A program made the position numbers and the translations under genes. Below are positions 10,511 to 24,044 of a stretch of 64,000 nucleotides of DNA, piece by piece. How positions within the stretch are numbered: the first letter of the stretch is position 1; every line of letters starts with the position of its first letter. Source of the DNA: Ptiloglossa arizonensis (taxonomy: Eukaryota > Arthropoda > Insecta > Hymenoptera > Colletidae); assembly GCF_051014685.1 (NCBI RefSeq), contig NW_027478389.1, positions 1,054,001 through 1,118,000 of the forward strand. The letters run 5' to 3'. The notes under the pieces were generated by a model. It saw only the letters and a list, made by a program, of their open reading frames with translations, was not told the DNA's origin and searched no databases.

Positions 10511-10671
10511 TAGTGGAAAAGTACACACACCATTGCAATCGGGCGAGTTTCTACTTTCAGACGCAACAGGAATTTCTCGAGTTCGTCAATCCGTTCGCGA
10601 GATATGGGAGTTTGAAATAAAGGAATGGTTGAGAAACCATCAAAATTATCGCAAGTCTGATACTCGAAACA

Positions 10672-10712
10672 AATAACTACAAAGGCCTAGGGGAAGAATA
10701 CACGTCCCGTTG
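10672..10712 (+). repeat. Rare variant segment shared with 62,160-62,200
   Basis: GGGGAAGAATACACGTCCCG occurs here and at 62,178 and nowhere else that I noticed. It is preceded in both places by AATAACTACAAAGGCCTA. The monomers around it differ. Confidence 0.75.
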
Positions 10713-11925
10713 TAATCGGGCGAGTTTCTGCTTTCAGATGCAATAGGAAATTCTCGAGTTCGTCAATCCGTTCGCGAGATATGGGAGTTTGAAGTTAAGG
10801 AATGGTTGAAAAACCATCACAATTTTCGCAAGTCTGATACTCGAAACCAATAACTACTATGGCCTAGGGCAAAAATACACATACCGTTGTAATCGGGCGA
10901 GTTTCTGCATTCAGATGCAATAGGAAATTCTCGAGTTCGTCAATCCGTTCGCGAGATATGGGAGTTTGAAGTTAAGGAATGGTTGAGAAACCATCAAAAT
11001 TTTCGCAAGTCTGATACTCGAAACCAATAACTACCACGGCCCAGGGCAAAAATACACATACCGTTGTAATCGGGCGAGTTTCTGCTTTCAGATGCAATAG
11101 GAAATTCCCGAGTTCGTCAATCCGTTCTCGAGATATGGGAGTTGGAAGTTAAGGAATGGTTGAGAAATCATCAAAGTTTTCGCAAGTCTGATACTCGAAT
11201 CCAATAACTACACTGGCCTAGGCCAAAAATACACATACCGTTGTAATCGGGCGAGTTTCTACTTTCAGGTGCAACAGGAATTTCTCGAGTTCGTCAATCC
11301 GTTCGCGAGATATGGGAGTTCGAAACTAAGGAACGGTTGAGAAACCATCAAAATTTTCGCAAGTCTGTTACTCGAAACCAATAACTACAAAGGCCTAGGG
11401 GAAAAATACACATACCGTTGTAATCGGGCGAGTTTCTACTTCCACATGCAACAGGAATTTCTCGAGTTCGTCCATCCGTTCGCGAGATATGGGAGTTTGA
11501 AGTTAAGGAATGGTTGAGGAACCATCAAAATTTTCGCAAGTCTGATACTCGAAACCAATAACTACAAAGACCTAGGGGGAAAACACACATATCTTTGTAA
11601 TCGGGCGAGTTTCTACTTTCAGATGCAACAGGAATTTCTCGAGTTCGTCAATCCGTTCGCGAGATATGGGAGTTTGAAGTTAAGGAATGGTTGAGAAACC
11701 ATCAAAATTTTCGCAAGTCTGATACTCGAAACCAATAACTGGAATTGCCTCGGGGAAAAATACACATACTGTTGTAATCGGGCGAGTTTCTGCTTTCAGA
11801 TGCAATAGGAAATTCTCGAGTTCGTCAATCCGTTCGCGAGATATGGGAGTTTGAAGTTAAGGAATGGTTGAGAAACCATCAAAATTTTCGCAAGTCTGAT
11901 ACTCGAAATCAATAACTGGAATGGC

Positions 11926-12023
11926 CTAGGGGAAAAAGACACATACCATTGTAATCGGGCGCGTTTCTACTTCCAGATACAACAGGAATTTCACGAGTTC
12001 GTCAATGCGTTCGCGAGATATGG
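11926..12023 (+). repeat. Distinctive variant monomer segment shared with Block V
   Basis: Marks GGAAAAAGACACATACC, CTACTTCCAGATAC and GGAATTTCACGAG (CTCGAG lost) followed by TCAATGCGTTCGC recur near 53,681-53,778 with two differences noticed (GCGCG/GCGTG and ACAACAGG/ACATCAGG). The flanks differ on both sides. Confidence 0.8.
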
Positions 12024-13540
12024 GAGTTTGAAGTTAAGGAATGGTTTAGAAACCATCACAATTTTCGCTGGTCTGATACTCGAAACCAATTACTACAATG
12101 GCCTAGGGGAAAAATACACATACCGATGTGATCGGGCGAGTTTCTGCTTTCAGATGCAATAGGAAATTCTCGAGTTCGTCAATCCGTTCGCGAGATATGG
12201 GAGTTTGAAGTTAAGGAATGGTTGAGAAACCATCAAAATTTTCGCAAGTCTGATACTCGAAATCAATAACTACTATGGCCTAGGGGAAAAATACACTTAC
12301 CGTTGTAATCGGGCGAGTTTCTGCTATCAGATGCAATAGGAAATTCTCGAGTTCGTCAATCCGTTCGCGAGATATGGGAGTTTGAAGTTAAGGAATGGTT
12401 GAGAAACCATCAAAATTTTCGCAAGTCTGATACTCGAAACCAATAACTGGAATGGCCTAGGGGAAAAATACACATACCGTTGTAATCGGGCGAGTTTCTG
12501 CATTCAGATGCAATAGGAAATTCTCGATTTCGTCAATCCGTTCGCGAGATATGGGAGTTTGAAGTTAAGGAATGCTTGAGAAACAATCAAAATTTTCGCA
12601 GGTCTGATACTCGAAACCAGTTACTACAATGGCCTAGGGGAAAAATACACATACCGTTGTAATCGGGCGCGTTTCTACTTTCAGATGCAACAGGAATTTC
12701 TCGAGTTCGTCAATCCGATCGCGAGATATGGGAGTTTGAAGTTTAGGAATGGTTGAGAAACCATCAAAATTTTCGCAAGTCTGATACTCGAAACCAATAA
12801 CTACAAAGGCCTATGGGGAAAACACACATATCTTTGTAATCGGGCGAGTTTCTGCTTTCAGATGCAATAGGAAATTCTCGAGTTCGTCAATCCGTTCGCG
12901 AGATATGGGAGTTTGAAGTTAAGGAATGGTTGAGAAACCATCAAAATTTTCGCAAGTCTGATACTCGAAACCAATAACTACAATGGCCTAGGGGAAAAAT
13001 ACACATACCGTTGTAATCGGGCGCGTTTCTACTTTCAGATGCAACAGGAATTTCTCGAGTTCGTCAATCCGTTCGCGAGATATGGGAGTTTGAAGTTAAG
13101 GAATGGTTGAGAAACCATCAAAATTTTCGCAAGTCTGATACTCGAAACCAATAACAACAATGGCCTAGGGGAAAAATACACATACCGCTGTGATCGGGCG
13201 AGTTTCTGCTTTCAGATGCAATAGGAATTTCTCGAGTTCGTCAATCCGTTCGCGAGATATGGGAGTTTGAAATAAAGGAATGGTTGAGAAACCATCAAAA
13301 TTTTCGCAAGTCTGATACGCGAAACCAATAACTACAATGGCCTAGGGGAAAAATACACATACCGTTGTAATCGGGCGAGTTTCTGCATTCAGATGCAATA
13401 GGAAATTCTCGAGTTCGTCAATCCGTTCGCGAGATATGGGAGTTTGAAGTTAAGGAATGGTTGAGAAACCATCAAAATTTTCGCAATTCTGATACTCGAA
13501 ACCAATAAATACAAATGCCTAGGGGAAAGATACACATACC

Positions 13541-16500
13541 ACTTGATCGGGCGAGATTCTACTTTCACATGCAACAGGAATTTCTCGAGTTCGTCAATCC
13601 GTTCGCGAGATATGGAAGTTTGAAGTTAAGGAATGCTTGAGAAATCATCAAAATTTTCGCTGGTCTGATACTCGAATCCAATAAGTACAATGGCCTAGGG
13701 GAAAAATACATATACCGTTGTAATCGGGCGAGTTTCTACTTTCAGATGCAAGAGGAATTTCTCGAGTTCGTCAATCCGTTCGCGGGATATGGGAATTTGA
13801 AGTTAAGGAATGGTTGAGAAACCATCAAAATTTTCGCAAGTCTGATACTCGAAATCAATAACTACTATGGCCTAGGGGAAAAATACACATACCGTTGTGA
13901 TCGGGCGAGTTTCTGCTTTCAGATGCAATAGGAAATTCTCGAGTTCGTCAATCCGTTCGCGAGATATGGGAGTTTGAAGTTAAGGAATGGTTGAGAAACC
14001 ATCAAAATTTTCGCAAGTCTGATACTCGAAACCAATAACTACAATGGCCTAGGGGAAAAATACACATACCGTTGTAATCGGGCGAGTTTCTGCTTTCATA
14101 TGCAATAGGAAATTCTCGAGTTCGTCAATCCGTTCGCGAGATATGGGAGTTTGAAGTTAAGGAATGGTTGAGAAACCATCAAAATTTTCGCAAGTCTGAT
14201 ACTCGAAACCAATAACTAGAAAGGCCTAGGGGAAAAATACACATACTGTTGTAATCGGGCGAGTTTCTACTTCCACATGCAACAGGAATTTCTCGAGTTC
14301 GTCAATCCGTTCGCGAGATATGGAAGTTTGAAGTTAAGGAATGCTTGAGAAACCATCAAAATTTACGCTGGTCTGATACTCGAAACCAATTACTACAATG
14401 GCCTAGGGGGAAAATACACTTACCGTTGTAATCGGGCGCGTTTCTACTTTCAGATGCAACAGGAATTTCTCGAGTTCGTCAATCCGTTCGCGAGATATGG
14501 GAGTTTGAAGTTAAGGAATGGTTGGGAAACCATCAAAATTTTCGCAAGTCTGATACTCGAAACCAATAACTACAAAGGCCTATGGGGAAAACACACATAT
14601 CTTTGTAATCGGGCGAGTTTCTGCTTTCAGATGCAATAGGAAATTCTCGAGTTCGTCAATCCGTTCGCGAGATATGGGAGTTTGAAGTTAAGGAATGGTT
14701 GAGAAACCATCAAAATTTTCGCAAGTCTGATACTCGAAACCAATAACTACAATGGCCTAGGGGAAAAATACACATACCGTTGTAATCGGGCGAGTTTCTG
14801 CTTTCAGATGCAATTGGAAATTCTCGAGTTCGTCAATCCGTTCGCGAGGTATGGGAGTTTGAAGTTAAGGAATGGTTGAGAAACCATCAAAATTTTCGCA
14901 AGTCTGATACTCGAAACCAATAACTAGAAAGGCCTAGGGGAAAAATACACATACTGTTGTAATCGGGCGAGTTTCTACTTCCACATGCAACAGAAATTTC
15001 TCGAGTTCGTCAATCCGTTCGCGAGATATGGAAGTTTGAAGTTAAGGAATGCTTGAGAAACCATCAAAATTTTCGCTGGTCTGATACTCGAAACCAATTA
15101 CTACAATGGCCTAGGGGAAAATTACACGTACCGTTGTAATCGGGCGCGTTTCTACTTTCAGATGCAACAGGAATTTCTCGAGTTCGTCAATCCGTTCGCG
15201 AGATATGGGAGTTTGAAGCTAAGGAACGGTGGAGAAACCATCAAAATTTTCGCAAGTCTGTTACTCGAAACCAATAACTACAAAGGCCTAGGGGAAAAAT
15301 ACACATACCGTTGTAATCGGGCGAGTTTCTACTTCCACATGCAACAGGAATTTCTCGAGTTCGTCCATCCGTTCGCGAGATATGGGAGTTTGAAGTTAAG
15401 GAATGCTTGAGAAACCATCAAAATTTTCGCTGGTCTGATACTCGAAACCAATTACTACAATGGCCTATGGGGAAAACACACATATCTTTGTAATCGGGCG
15501 AGGTTCTGCTTTCAGATGCAATAGGAAATTCTCGAGTTCGTCAATCCGTTCGCGAGATATGGGAGTTTGAAGTTAAGGAATGGTTGAGAAACCATCAAAA
15601 TTTTCGCAAGTCTGATACTCGAAACCAATAACTGGAAAGGCCTAGGGGTAAAGTACACATACCGTTGTAATCGGGCGTGGTTCTACTTTCAGATGCAACG
15701 GGAATTTCTCGAGTTCGTCAATCCGTTCGCGAGATATGGAAGTTTGAAGTTAAGGAATGCTTGAGAAATCATCAAAATTTTCGCTGGTCTGATACTCGAA
15801 TCCAATAACTACAATGGCCTAGGGGAAAAATACATATACCGTTGTAATCGGGCGAGTTTCTACTTTCAGATGCAACAGGAATTTCTCGAGTTCGTTAATC
15901 CGTTCGCGGGATATGGGAATTTGAAGTTAAGGAATGGTTGAGAAACCATCAAAATTTTCGCTGGTCTGATACTCGAAACCAATAACTGGAATGGCCTAGT
16001 GGAAAAGTACACACACCATGGCAATCGGGCGAGTTTCTACTTTCAGACGCAACAGGAATTTCTCGAGTTCGTCAATCCGTTCGCGAGATATGGGAGTTTG
16101 AAATAAAGGAATGGTTGAGAAACCATCAAAATTTTCGCAAGTCTGATACGCGAAACCAATAACTACAATGGCCTAGGGGAAAAATACACATACCGTTGTA
16201 ATCGGGCGAGTTTCTGCATTCAGATGCAATAGGAAATTCTCGAGTTCGTCAATCTGTTCGCGAGATATGGGAGTTTGAAGTTAAGGAATGGTTGAGAAAC
16301 CATCAAAATTTTCGCAAGTCTGATACTCGAAACCAATAACTACCACGGCCCAGGGCAAAAATACACATACCGTTGTAATCGGGCGAGTTTCTGCTTTCAG
16401 ATGCAATAGGAAATTCCCGAGTTCGTCAATCCGTTCTCGAGATATGGGAGTTGGAAGTTAAGGAATGGTTTAGAAATCATCAAAGTTTTCGCAAGTCTGA

Positions 16501-19500
16501 TACTCGAATCCAATAACTACACTGGCCTAGGCCAAAAATACACATACCGTTGTAATCGGGCGAGTTTCTACTTTCAGGTGCAACAGGAATTTCTCGAGTT
16601 CGTCAATCCGTTCGCGAGATATGGAAGTTTGAAGTTAAGGAATGCTTGAAAAACCATCAAAATTTTCGCTGGTCTGATACTCGAAACCAATTACTACAAT
16701 GGCCTAGGGGAAAAATACACATACCGATGTGATCGGGCGAGTTTCTGCTTTCAGATGCAATAGGAAATTCTCGAGTTCGTCAATCCGTTCGCGAGATATG
16801 GGAGTTTGAAGTTAAGGAATGGTTGAGAAACCATCAAAATTTTCGCAAGTCTGATACTCGAAATCAATAACTACTATGGCCTAGGGGAAAAATACACTTA
16901 CCGTTGTAATCGGGCGAGTTTCTGCTTTCAGACGCAATAGGAAATTCTCGAGTTCGTCAATCCGTTCGCGAGATATGGGAGTTTGAAGTTAAGGAATGGT
17001 TGAGAAACCATCAAAATTTTCGCAAGTCTGATACTCGAAACCAATAACTGGAATGGCCTAGGGGAAAAATACACATACCGTTGTGATCGGGCGTGTTTCT
17101 GCTTTCAGATGCAATAGGAAATTCTCGAGTTCGTCAATCCGTTCGCGAGATATGGAAGTTTGAAGTTAAGGAATGCTTGAGAAACCATCAAAATTTTCGC
17201 TGGTCTGATACTCGAAACCAATTACTACAATGGCCTAGGGGAAAAATACACATACCGTTGTAATCGGGCGCGTTTCTACTTTCAGATGCAACAGGAATTT
17301 CTCGAGTTCGTCAATCCGTTCGCGAGATATGGGAGTTTGAAGTTAAGGAATGGTTGAGAAACCATCAAAATTTTCGCAAGTCTGATACTCGAAACCAATA
17401 ACTACAAAGGCCTATGGGGAAAACACACATATCTTTGTAATCGGGCGAGTTTCTGCTTTCAGATGCAATAGGTAATTCTCGAGTTCGTCAATCCGTTCGC
17501 GAGATATGGGAGTTTGAAGTTAAGGAATGGTTGAGAAACCATCAAAATTTTCGCAAGTCTGATACTCGAAACCAATAACAACAATGGCCTAGGGGAAAAA
17601 TACACATACCGCTGTGATCGGGCGAGTTTCTGCTTTCAGATGCAATAGGAATTTCTCGAGTTCGTCAATCCGTTCGCGATATATGGGAGTTTGAAATAAA
17701 GGAATGGTTGAGAAACCATCAAAATTTTCGCAAGTCTGATACGCGAAACCAATAACTACAATGGCCTAGGGGAAAAATACACATACCGTTGTAATCGGGC
17801 GAGTTTCTGCATTCAGATGCAATAGGAAATTCTCGAGTTCGTCAATCCGTTCGCGAGATATGGGAGTTTGAAGTTAAGGAATGGTTGAGAAACCATCAAA
17901 ATTTTCGCAATTCTGATACTCGAAACCAATAAATACAAATGCCTAGGGGAAAGATACACATACCACTTGATCGGGCGAGATTCTACTTTCACATGCAACA
18001 GGAATTTCTCGAGTTCGTCAATCCGTTCGCGAGATATGGAAGTTTGAAGTTAAGGAATGCTTGAGAAATCATCAAAATTTTCGCTGGTCTGATACTCGAA
18101 TCCAATAAGTACAATGGCCTAGGGGAAAAATACATATACCGTTGTAATCGGGCGAGTTTCTGCATTCAGATGCAATAGGAAATTCTCGAGTTCGTCAATC
18201 CGTTCGCGAGATATGGGAGTTTGAAGTTAAGGAATGGTTGAGAAACCATCAAAATTTTCGCAAGTCTGATACTCGAAACCAATAACTACCACGGCCCAGG
18301 GCAAAAATACACATACCGTTGTAATCGGGCGAGTTTCTGCTTTCAGATGCAATAGGAAATTCCCGAGTTCGTCAATCCGTTCTCGAGATATGGGAGTTGG
18401 AAGTTAAGGAATGGTTTAGAAATCATCAAAGTTTTCGCAAGTCTGATACTCGAATCCAATAACTACACTGGCCTAGGCCAAAAATACACATACCGTTGTA
18501 ATCGGGCGAGTTTCTACTTTCAGGTGCAACAGGAATTTCTCGAGTTCGTCAATCCGTTCGCGAGATATGGAAGTTTGAAGTTAAGGAATGCTTGAAAAAC
18601 CATCAAAATTTTCGCTGGTCTGATACTCGAAACCAATTACTACAATGGCCTAGGGGAAAAATACACATACCGATGTGATCGGGCGAGTTTCTGCTTTCAG
18701 ATGCAATAGGAAATTCTCGAGTTCGTCAATCCGTTCGCGAGATATGGGAGTTTGAAGTTAAGGAATGGTTGAGAAACCATCAAAATTTTCGCAAGTCTGA
18801 TACTCGAAATCAATAACTACTATGGCCTAGGGGAAAAATACACTTACCGTTGTAATCGGGCGAGTTTCTGCTTTCAGACGCAATAGGAAATTCTCGAGTT
18901 CGTCAATCCGTTCGCGAGATATGGGAGTTTGAAGTTAAGGAATGGTTGAGAAACCATCAAAATTTTCGCAAGTCTGATACTCGAAACCAATAACTGGAAT
19001 GGCCTAGGGGAAAAATACACATACCGTTGTGATCGGGCGTGTTTCTGCTTTCAGATGCAATAGGAAATTCTCGAGTTCGTCAATCCGTTCGCGAGATATG
19101 GAAGTTTGAAGTTAAGGAATGCTTGAGAAACCATCAAAATTTTCGCTGGTCTGATACTCGAAACCAATTACTACAATGGCCTAGGGGAAAAATACACATA
19201 CCGTTGTAATCGGGCGCGTTTCTACTTTCAGATGCAACAGGAATTTCTCGAGTTCGTCAATCCGTTCGCGAGATATGGGAGTTTGAAGTTAAGGAATGGT
19301 TGAGAAACCATCAAAATTTTCGCAAGTCTGATACTCGAAACCAATAACTACAAAGGCCTATGGGGAAAACACACATATCTTTGTAATCGGGCGAGTTTCT
19401 GCTTTCAGATGCAATAGGTAATTCTCGAGTTCGTCAATCCGTTCGCGAGATATGGGAGTTTGAAGTTAAGGAATGGTTGAGAAACCATCAAAATTTTCGC

Positions 19501-19910
19501 AAGTCTGATACTCGAAACCAATAACAACAATGGCCTAGGGGAAAAATACACATACCGCTGTGATCGGGCGAGTTTCTGCTTTCAGATGCAATAGGAATTT
19601 CTCGAGTTCGTCAATCCGTTCGCGATATATGGGAGTTTGAAATAAAGGAATGGTTGAGAAACCATCAAAATTTTCGCAAGTCTGATACGCGAAACCAATA
19701 ACTACAATGGCCTAGGGGAAAAATACACATACCGTTGTAATCGGGCGAGTTTCTGCATTCAGATGCAATAGGAAATTCTCGAGTTCGTCAATCCGTTCGC
19801 GAGATATGGGAGTTTGAAGTTAAGGAATGGTTGAGAAACCATCAAAATTTTCGCAATTCTGATACTCGAAACCAATAAATACAAATGCCTAGGGGAAAGA
19901 TACACATACC
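13541..19910 (+). repeat. Long-HOR unit A0 (6370 bp, 36 monomers)
   Basis: The unit's first part matches unit A at offset 6370 with few changes, for example TTTACGC near 14,362 against TTTTCGC. Past about 15,250 the offset is broken because unit A has an extra pair of monomers. The unit contains one and a fraction copies of the 1946-bp duplication. Confidence 0.82.
16195..18140 (+). repeat. 1946-bp tandem duplication, copy 1
   Basis: The eleven monomers recur at offset 1946 (16,321 to 18,267; 17,813 to 19,759). The only difference I noticed is CAATCTGTTCG near 16,251 against CAATCCGTTCG. The true junction lies somewhere in the shared stretch around monomer positions 130-155. Confidence 0.88.
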
Positions 19911-20086
19911 ACTTGATCGGGCGAGATTCTACTTTCACATGCAACAGGAATTTCTCGAGTTCGTCAATCCGTTCGCGAGATATGGAAGTTTGAAGTTAAG
20001 GAATGCTTGAGAAATCATCAAAATTTTCGCTGGTCTGATACTCGAATCCAATAAGTACAATGGCCTAGGGGAAAAATACATATACC
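18141..20086 (+). repeat. 1946-bp tandem duplication, copy 2
   Basis: This copy directly follows copy 1. The junction monomer joins ACATATACC on its left to CTGCATTCAG on its right, a combination not seen in the parental monomers. It ends where CTACTTTCAGATGCAAGAGG resumes the A0 order near 20,087. Near-identity suggests a recent event. Confidence 0.87.
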
Positions 20087-21290
20087 GTTGTAATCGGGCG
20101 AGTTTCTACTTTCAGATGCAAGAGGAATTTCTCGAGTTCGTCAATCCGTTCGCGGGATATGGGAATTTGAAGTTAAGGAATGGTTGAGAAACCATCAAAA
20201 TTTTCGCAAGTCTGATACTCGAAATCAATAACTACTATGGCCTAGGGGAAAAACACACATACCGTTGTGATCGGGCGAGTTTCTGCTTTCAGATGCAATA
20301 GGAAATTCTCGAGTTCGTCAATCCGTTCGCGAGATATGGGAGTTTGAAGTTAAGGAATGGTTGAGAAACCATCAAAATTTTCGCAAGTCTGATACTCGAA
20401 ACCAATAACTACAATGGCCTAGGGGAAAAATACACATACCGTTGTAATCGGGCGAGTTTCTGCTTTCATATGCAATAGGAAATTCTCGAGTTCGTCAATC
20501 CGTTCGCGAGATATGGGAGTTTGAAGTTAAGGAATGGTTGAGAAACCATCAAAATTTTCGCAAGTCTGATACTCGAAACCAATAACTAGAAAGGCCTAGG
20601 GGAAAAATACACATACTGTTGTAATCGGGCGAGTATCTACTTCCACATGCAACAGGAATTTCTCGAGTTCGTCAATCCGTTCGCGAGATATGGAAGTTTG
20701 AAGTTAAGGAATGCTTGAGAAACCATCAAAATTTTCGCTGGTCTGATACTCGAAACCAATTACTACAATGGCCTAGGGGGAAAATACACTTACCGTTGTA
20801 ATCGGGCGCGTTTCTACTTTCAGATGCAACAGGAATTTCTCGAGTTCGTCAATCCGTTCGCGAGATATGGGAGTTTGAAGTTAAGGAATGGTTGGGAAAC
20901 CATCAAAATTTTCGCAAGTCTGATACTCGAAACCAATAACTACAAAGGCCTATGGGGAAAACACACATATCTTTGTAATCGGGCGAGTTTCTGCTTTCAG
21001 ATGCAATAGGAAATTCTCGAGTTCGTCAATCCGTTCGCGAGATATGGGAGTTTGAAGTTAAGGAATGGTTGAGAAACCATCAAAATTTTCGCAAGTCTGA
21101 TACTCGAAACCAATAACTACAATGGCCTAGGGGAAAAATACACATACCGTTGTAATCGGGCGAGTTTCTGCTTTCAGATGCAATTGGAAATTCTCGAGTT
21201 CGTCAATCCGTTCGCGAGGTATGGGAGTTTGAAGTTAAGGAATGGTTGAGAAACCATCAAAATTTTCGCAAGTCTGAAACTCGAAACCAA

Positions 21291-21998
21291 TAACTAGAAA
21301 GGCCTAGGGGAAAAATACACATACTGTTGTAATCGGGCGAGTTTCTACTTCCACATGCAACAGAAATTTCTCAAGTTCGTCAATCCGTTCGCGAGATATG
21401 GAAGTTTGAAGTTAAGGAATGCTTGAGAAACCATCAAAATTTTCGCTGGTCTGATACTCGAAACCAATTACTACAATGGCCTAGGGGAAAATTACACGTA
21501 CCGTTGTAATCGGGCGCGTTTCTACTTTCAGATGCAACAGGAATTTCTCGAGTTCGTCAATCCGTTCGCGAGATATGGGAGTTTGAAGCTAAGGAACGGT
21601 TGAGAAACCATCAAAATTTTCGCAAGTCTGATACTCGAAACCAATAACTAGAAAGGCCTAGGGGAAAAATACACATACTGTTGTAATCGGGCGAGTTTCT
21701 ACTTCCACATGCAACAGAAATTTCTCGAGTTCGTCAATCCGTTCGCGAGATATGGAAGTTTGAAGTTAAGGAATGCTTGAGAAACCATCAAAATTTTCGC
21801 TGGTCTGATACTCGAAACCAATTACTACAATGGCCTAGGGGAAAATTACACGTACCGTTGTAATCGGGCGCGTTTCTACTTTCAGATGCAACAGGAATTT
21901 CTCGAGTTCGTCAATCCGTTCGCGAGATATGGGAGTTTGAAGCTAAGGAACGGTTGAGAAACCATCAAAATTTTCGCAAGTCTGATACTCGAAACCAA
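21291..21998 (+). repeat. 354-bp (two-monomer) tandem duplication in unit A
   Basis: TAACTAGAAAGGCC at 21,291 recurs at 21,645, exactly 2 x 177 bp later, with the following ACTGTTG and ATTACACGTACC monomers. Unit A0 has a single pair at the homologous place (14,92x), so the event post-dates the A0/A split or was lost in A0. GAAACTCG near 21,277 and CAAGTTCG near 21,373 are private changes in the first copy. Confidence 0.87.
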
Positions 21999-24044
21999 TA
22001 ACTACAAAGGCCTAGGGGAAAAATACACATACCGTTGTAATCGGGCGAGTTTCTACTTCCACATGCAACAGGAATTTCTCGAGTTCGTCCATCCGTTCGC
22101 GAGATATGGGAGTTTGAAGTTAAGGAATGCTTGAGAAACCATCAAAATTTTCGCTGGTCTGATACTCGAAACCAATTACTACAATGGCCTATGGGGAAAA
22201 CACACATATCTTTGTAATCGGGCGAGGTTCTGCTTTCAGATGCAATAGGAAATTCTCGAGTTCGTCAATCCGTTCGCGAGATATGGGAGTTTGAAGTTAA
22301 GGAATGGTTGAGAAACCATCAAAATTTTCGCAAGTCTGATACTCGAAACCAATAACTGGAAAGGCCTAGGGGTAAAGTACACATACCGTTGTAATCGGGC
22401 GTGGTTCTACTTTCAGATGCAACGGGAATTTCTCGAGTTCGTCAATCCGTTCGCGAGATATGGAAGTTTGAAGTTAAGGAATGCTTGAGAAATCATCAAA
22501 ATTTTCGCTGGTCTGATACTCGAATCCAACAACTACAATGGCCTAGGGGAAAAATACATATACCGTTGTAATCGGGCGAGTTTCTACTTTCAGATGCAAC
22601 AGGAATTTCTCGAGTTCGTTAATCCGTTCGCGGGATATGGGAATTTGAAGTTAAGGAATGGTTGAGAAACCATCAAAATTTTCGCTGGTCTGATACTCGA
22701 AACCAATAACTGGAATGGCCTAGTGGAAAAGTACACACACCATTGCAATCGGGCGAGTTTCTACTTTCAGACGCAACAGGAATTTCTCGAGTTCGTCAAT
22801 CCGTTCGCGAGATATGGGAGTTTGAAATAAAGGAATGGTTGAGAAACCATCAAAATTTTCGCAAGTCTGATACGCGAAACCAATAACTACAATGGCCTAG
22901 GGGAAAAATACACATACCGTTGTAATCGGGCGAGTTTCTGCATTCAGATGCAATAGGAAATTCTCGAGTTCGTCAATCCGTTCGCGAGATATGGGAGTTT
23001 GAAGTTAAGTAATGGTTGAGAAACCATCAAAATTTTCGCAAGTCTGATACTCGAAACCAATAACTACCACGGCCCAGGGCAAAAATACACATACCGTTGT
23101 AATCGGGCGAGTTTCTGCTTTCAGATGCAATAGGAAATTCCCGAGTTCGTCAATCCGTTCTCGAGATATGGGAGTTGGAAGTTAAGGAATGGTTGAGAAA
23201 TCATCAAAGTTTTCGCAAGTCTGATACTCGAATCCAATAACTACACTGGCCTAGGCCAAAAATACACATACCGTTGTAATCGGGCGAGTTTCTACTTTCA
23301 GGTGCAACAGGAATTTCTCGAGTTCGTCAATCCGTTCGCGAGATATGGAAGTTTGAAGTTAAGGAATGCTTGAAAAACCATCCATATTTTCGCTGGTCTG
23401 ATACTCGAAACCAATTACTACAATTGCCTAGGGGAAAAATACACATACCGATGTGATCGGGCGAGTTTCTGCTTTCAGATGCAATAGGAAATTCTCGAGT
23501 TCGTCAATCCGTTCGCGAGATATGGGAGTTTGAAGTTAAGGAATGGTTGAGAAACCATCAAAATTTTCGCAAGTCTGATACTCGAAATCAATAACTACTA
23601 TGGCCTAGGGGAAAAATACACTTACCGTTGTAATCGGGCGAGTTTCTGCTTTCAGATGCAATAGGAAATTCTCGAGTTCGTCAATCCGTTCGCGAGATAT
23701 GGGAGTTTGAAGTTAAGGAATGGTTGAGAAACCATCAAAATTTTCGCAAGTCTGATACTCGAAACCAATAACTGGAATGGCCTAGGGGAAAAATACACAT
23801 ACCGTTGTGATCGGGCGTGTTTCTGCTTTCAGATGCAATAGGAAATTCTCGAGTTCGTCAATCCGTTCGCGAGATATGGAAGTTTGAAGTTAAGGAATGC
23901 TTGAGAAACCATCAAAATTTTCGCTGGTCTGATACTCGAAACCAATTACTACAATGGCCTAGGGGAAAAATACACATACCGTTGTAATCGGGCGCGTTTC
24001 TACTTTCAGATGCAACAGGAATTTCTCGAGTTCGTCAATCCGTT

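Larger units (their letters stand above)
8034..13540 (+). repeat. Block II: mixed satellite monomers, no clean HOR
   Basis: About 31 monomers remain in register but do not form a simple repeated unit. Several modules recur in Block III: the CCACGGCCCAGGGC monomer near 9090 and 11,034, the ATCTTTGTAATCGGGCGAGG monomer near 9821, and the ACATATACC / GTTAATCC monomers at 10,150-10,440. From about 13,062 the sequence already matches the region 6370 bp downstream, so the boundary with Block III is gradual. No gene or other feature is present. Confidence 0.85.
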
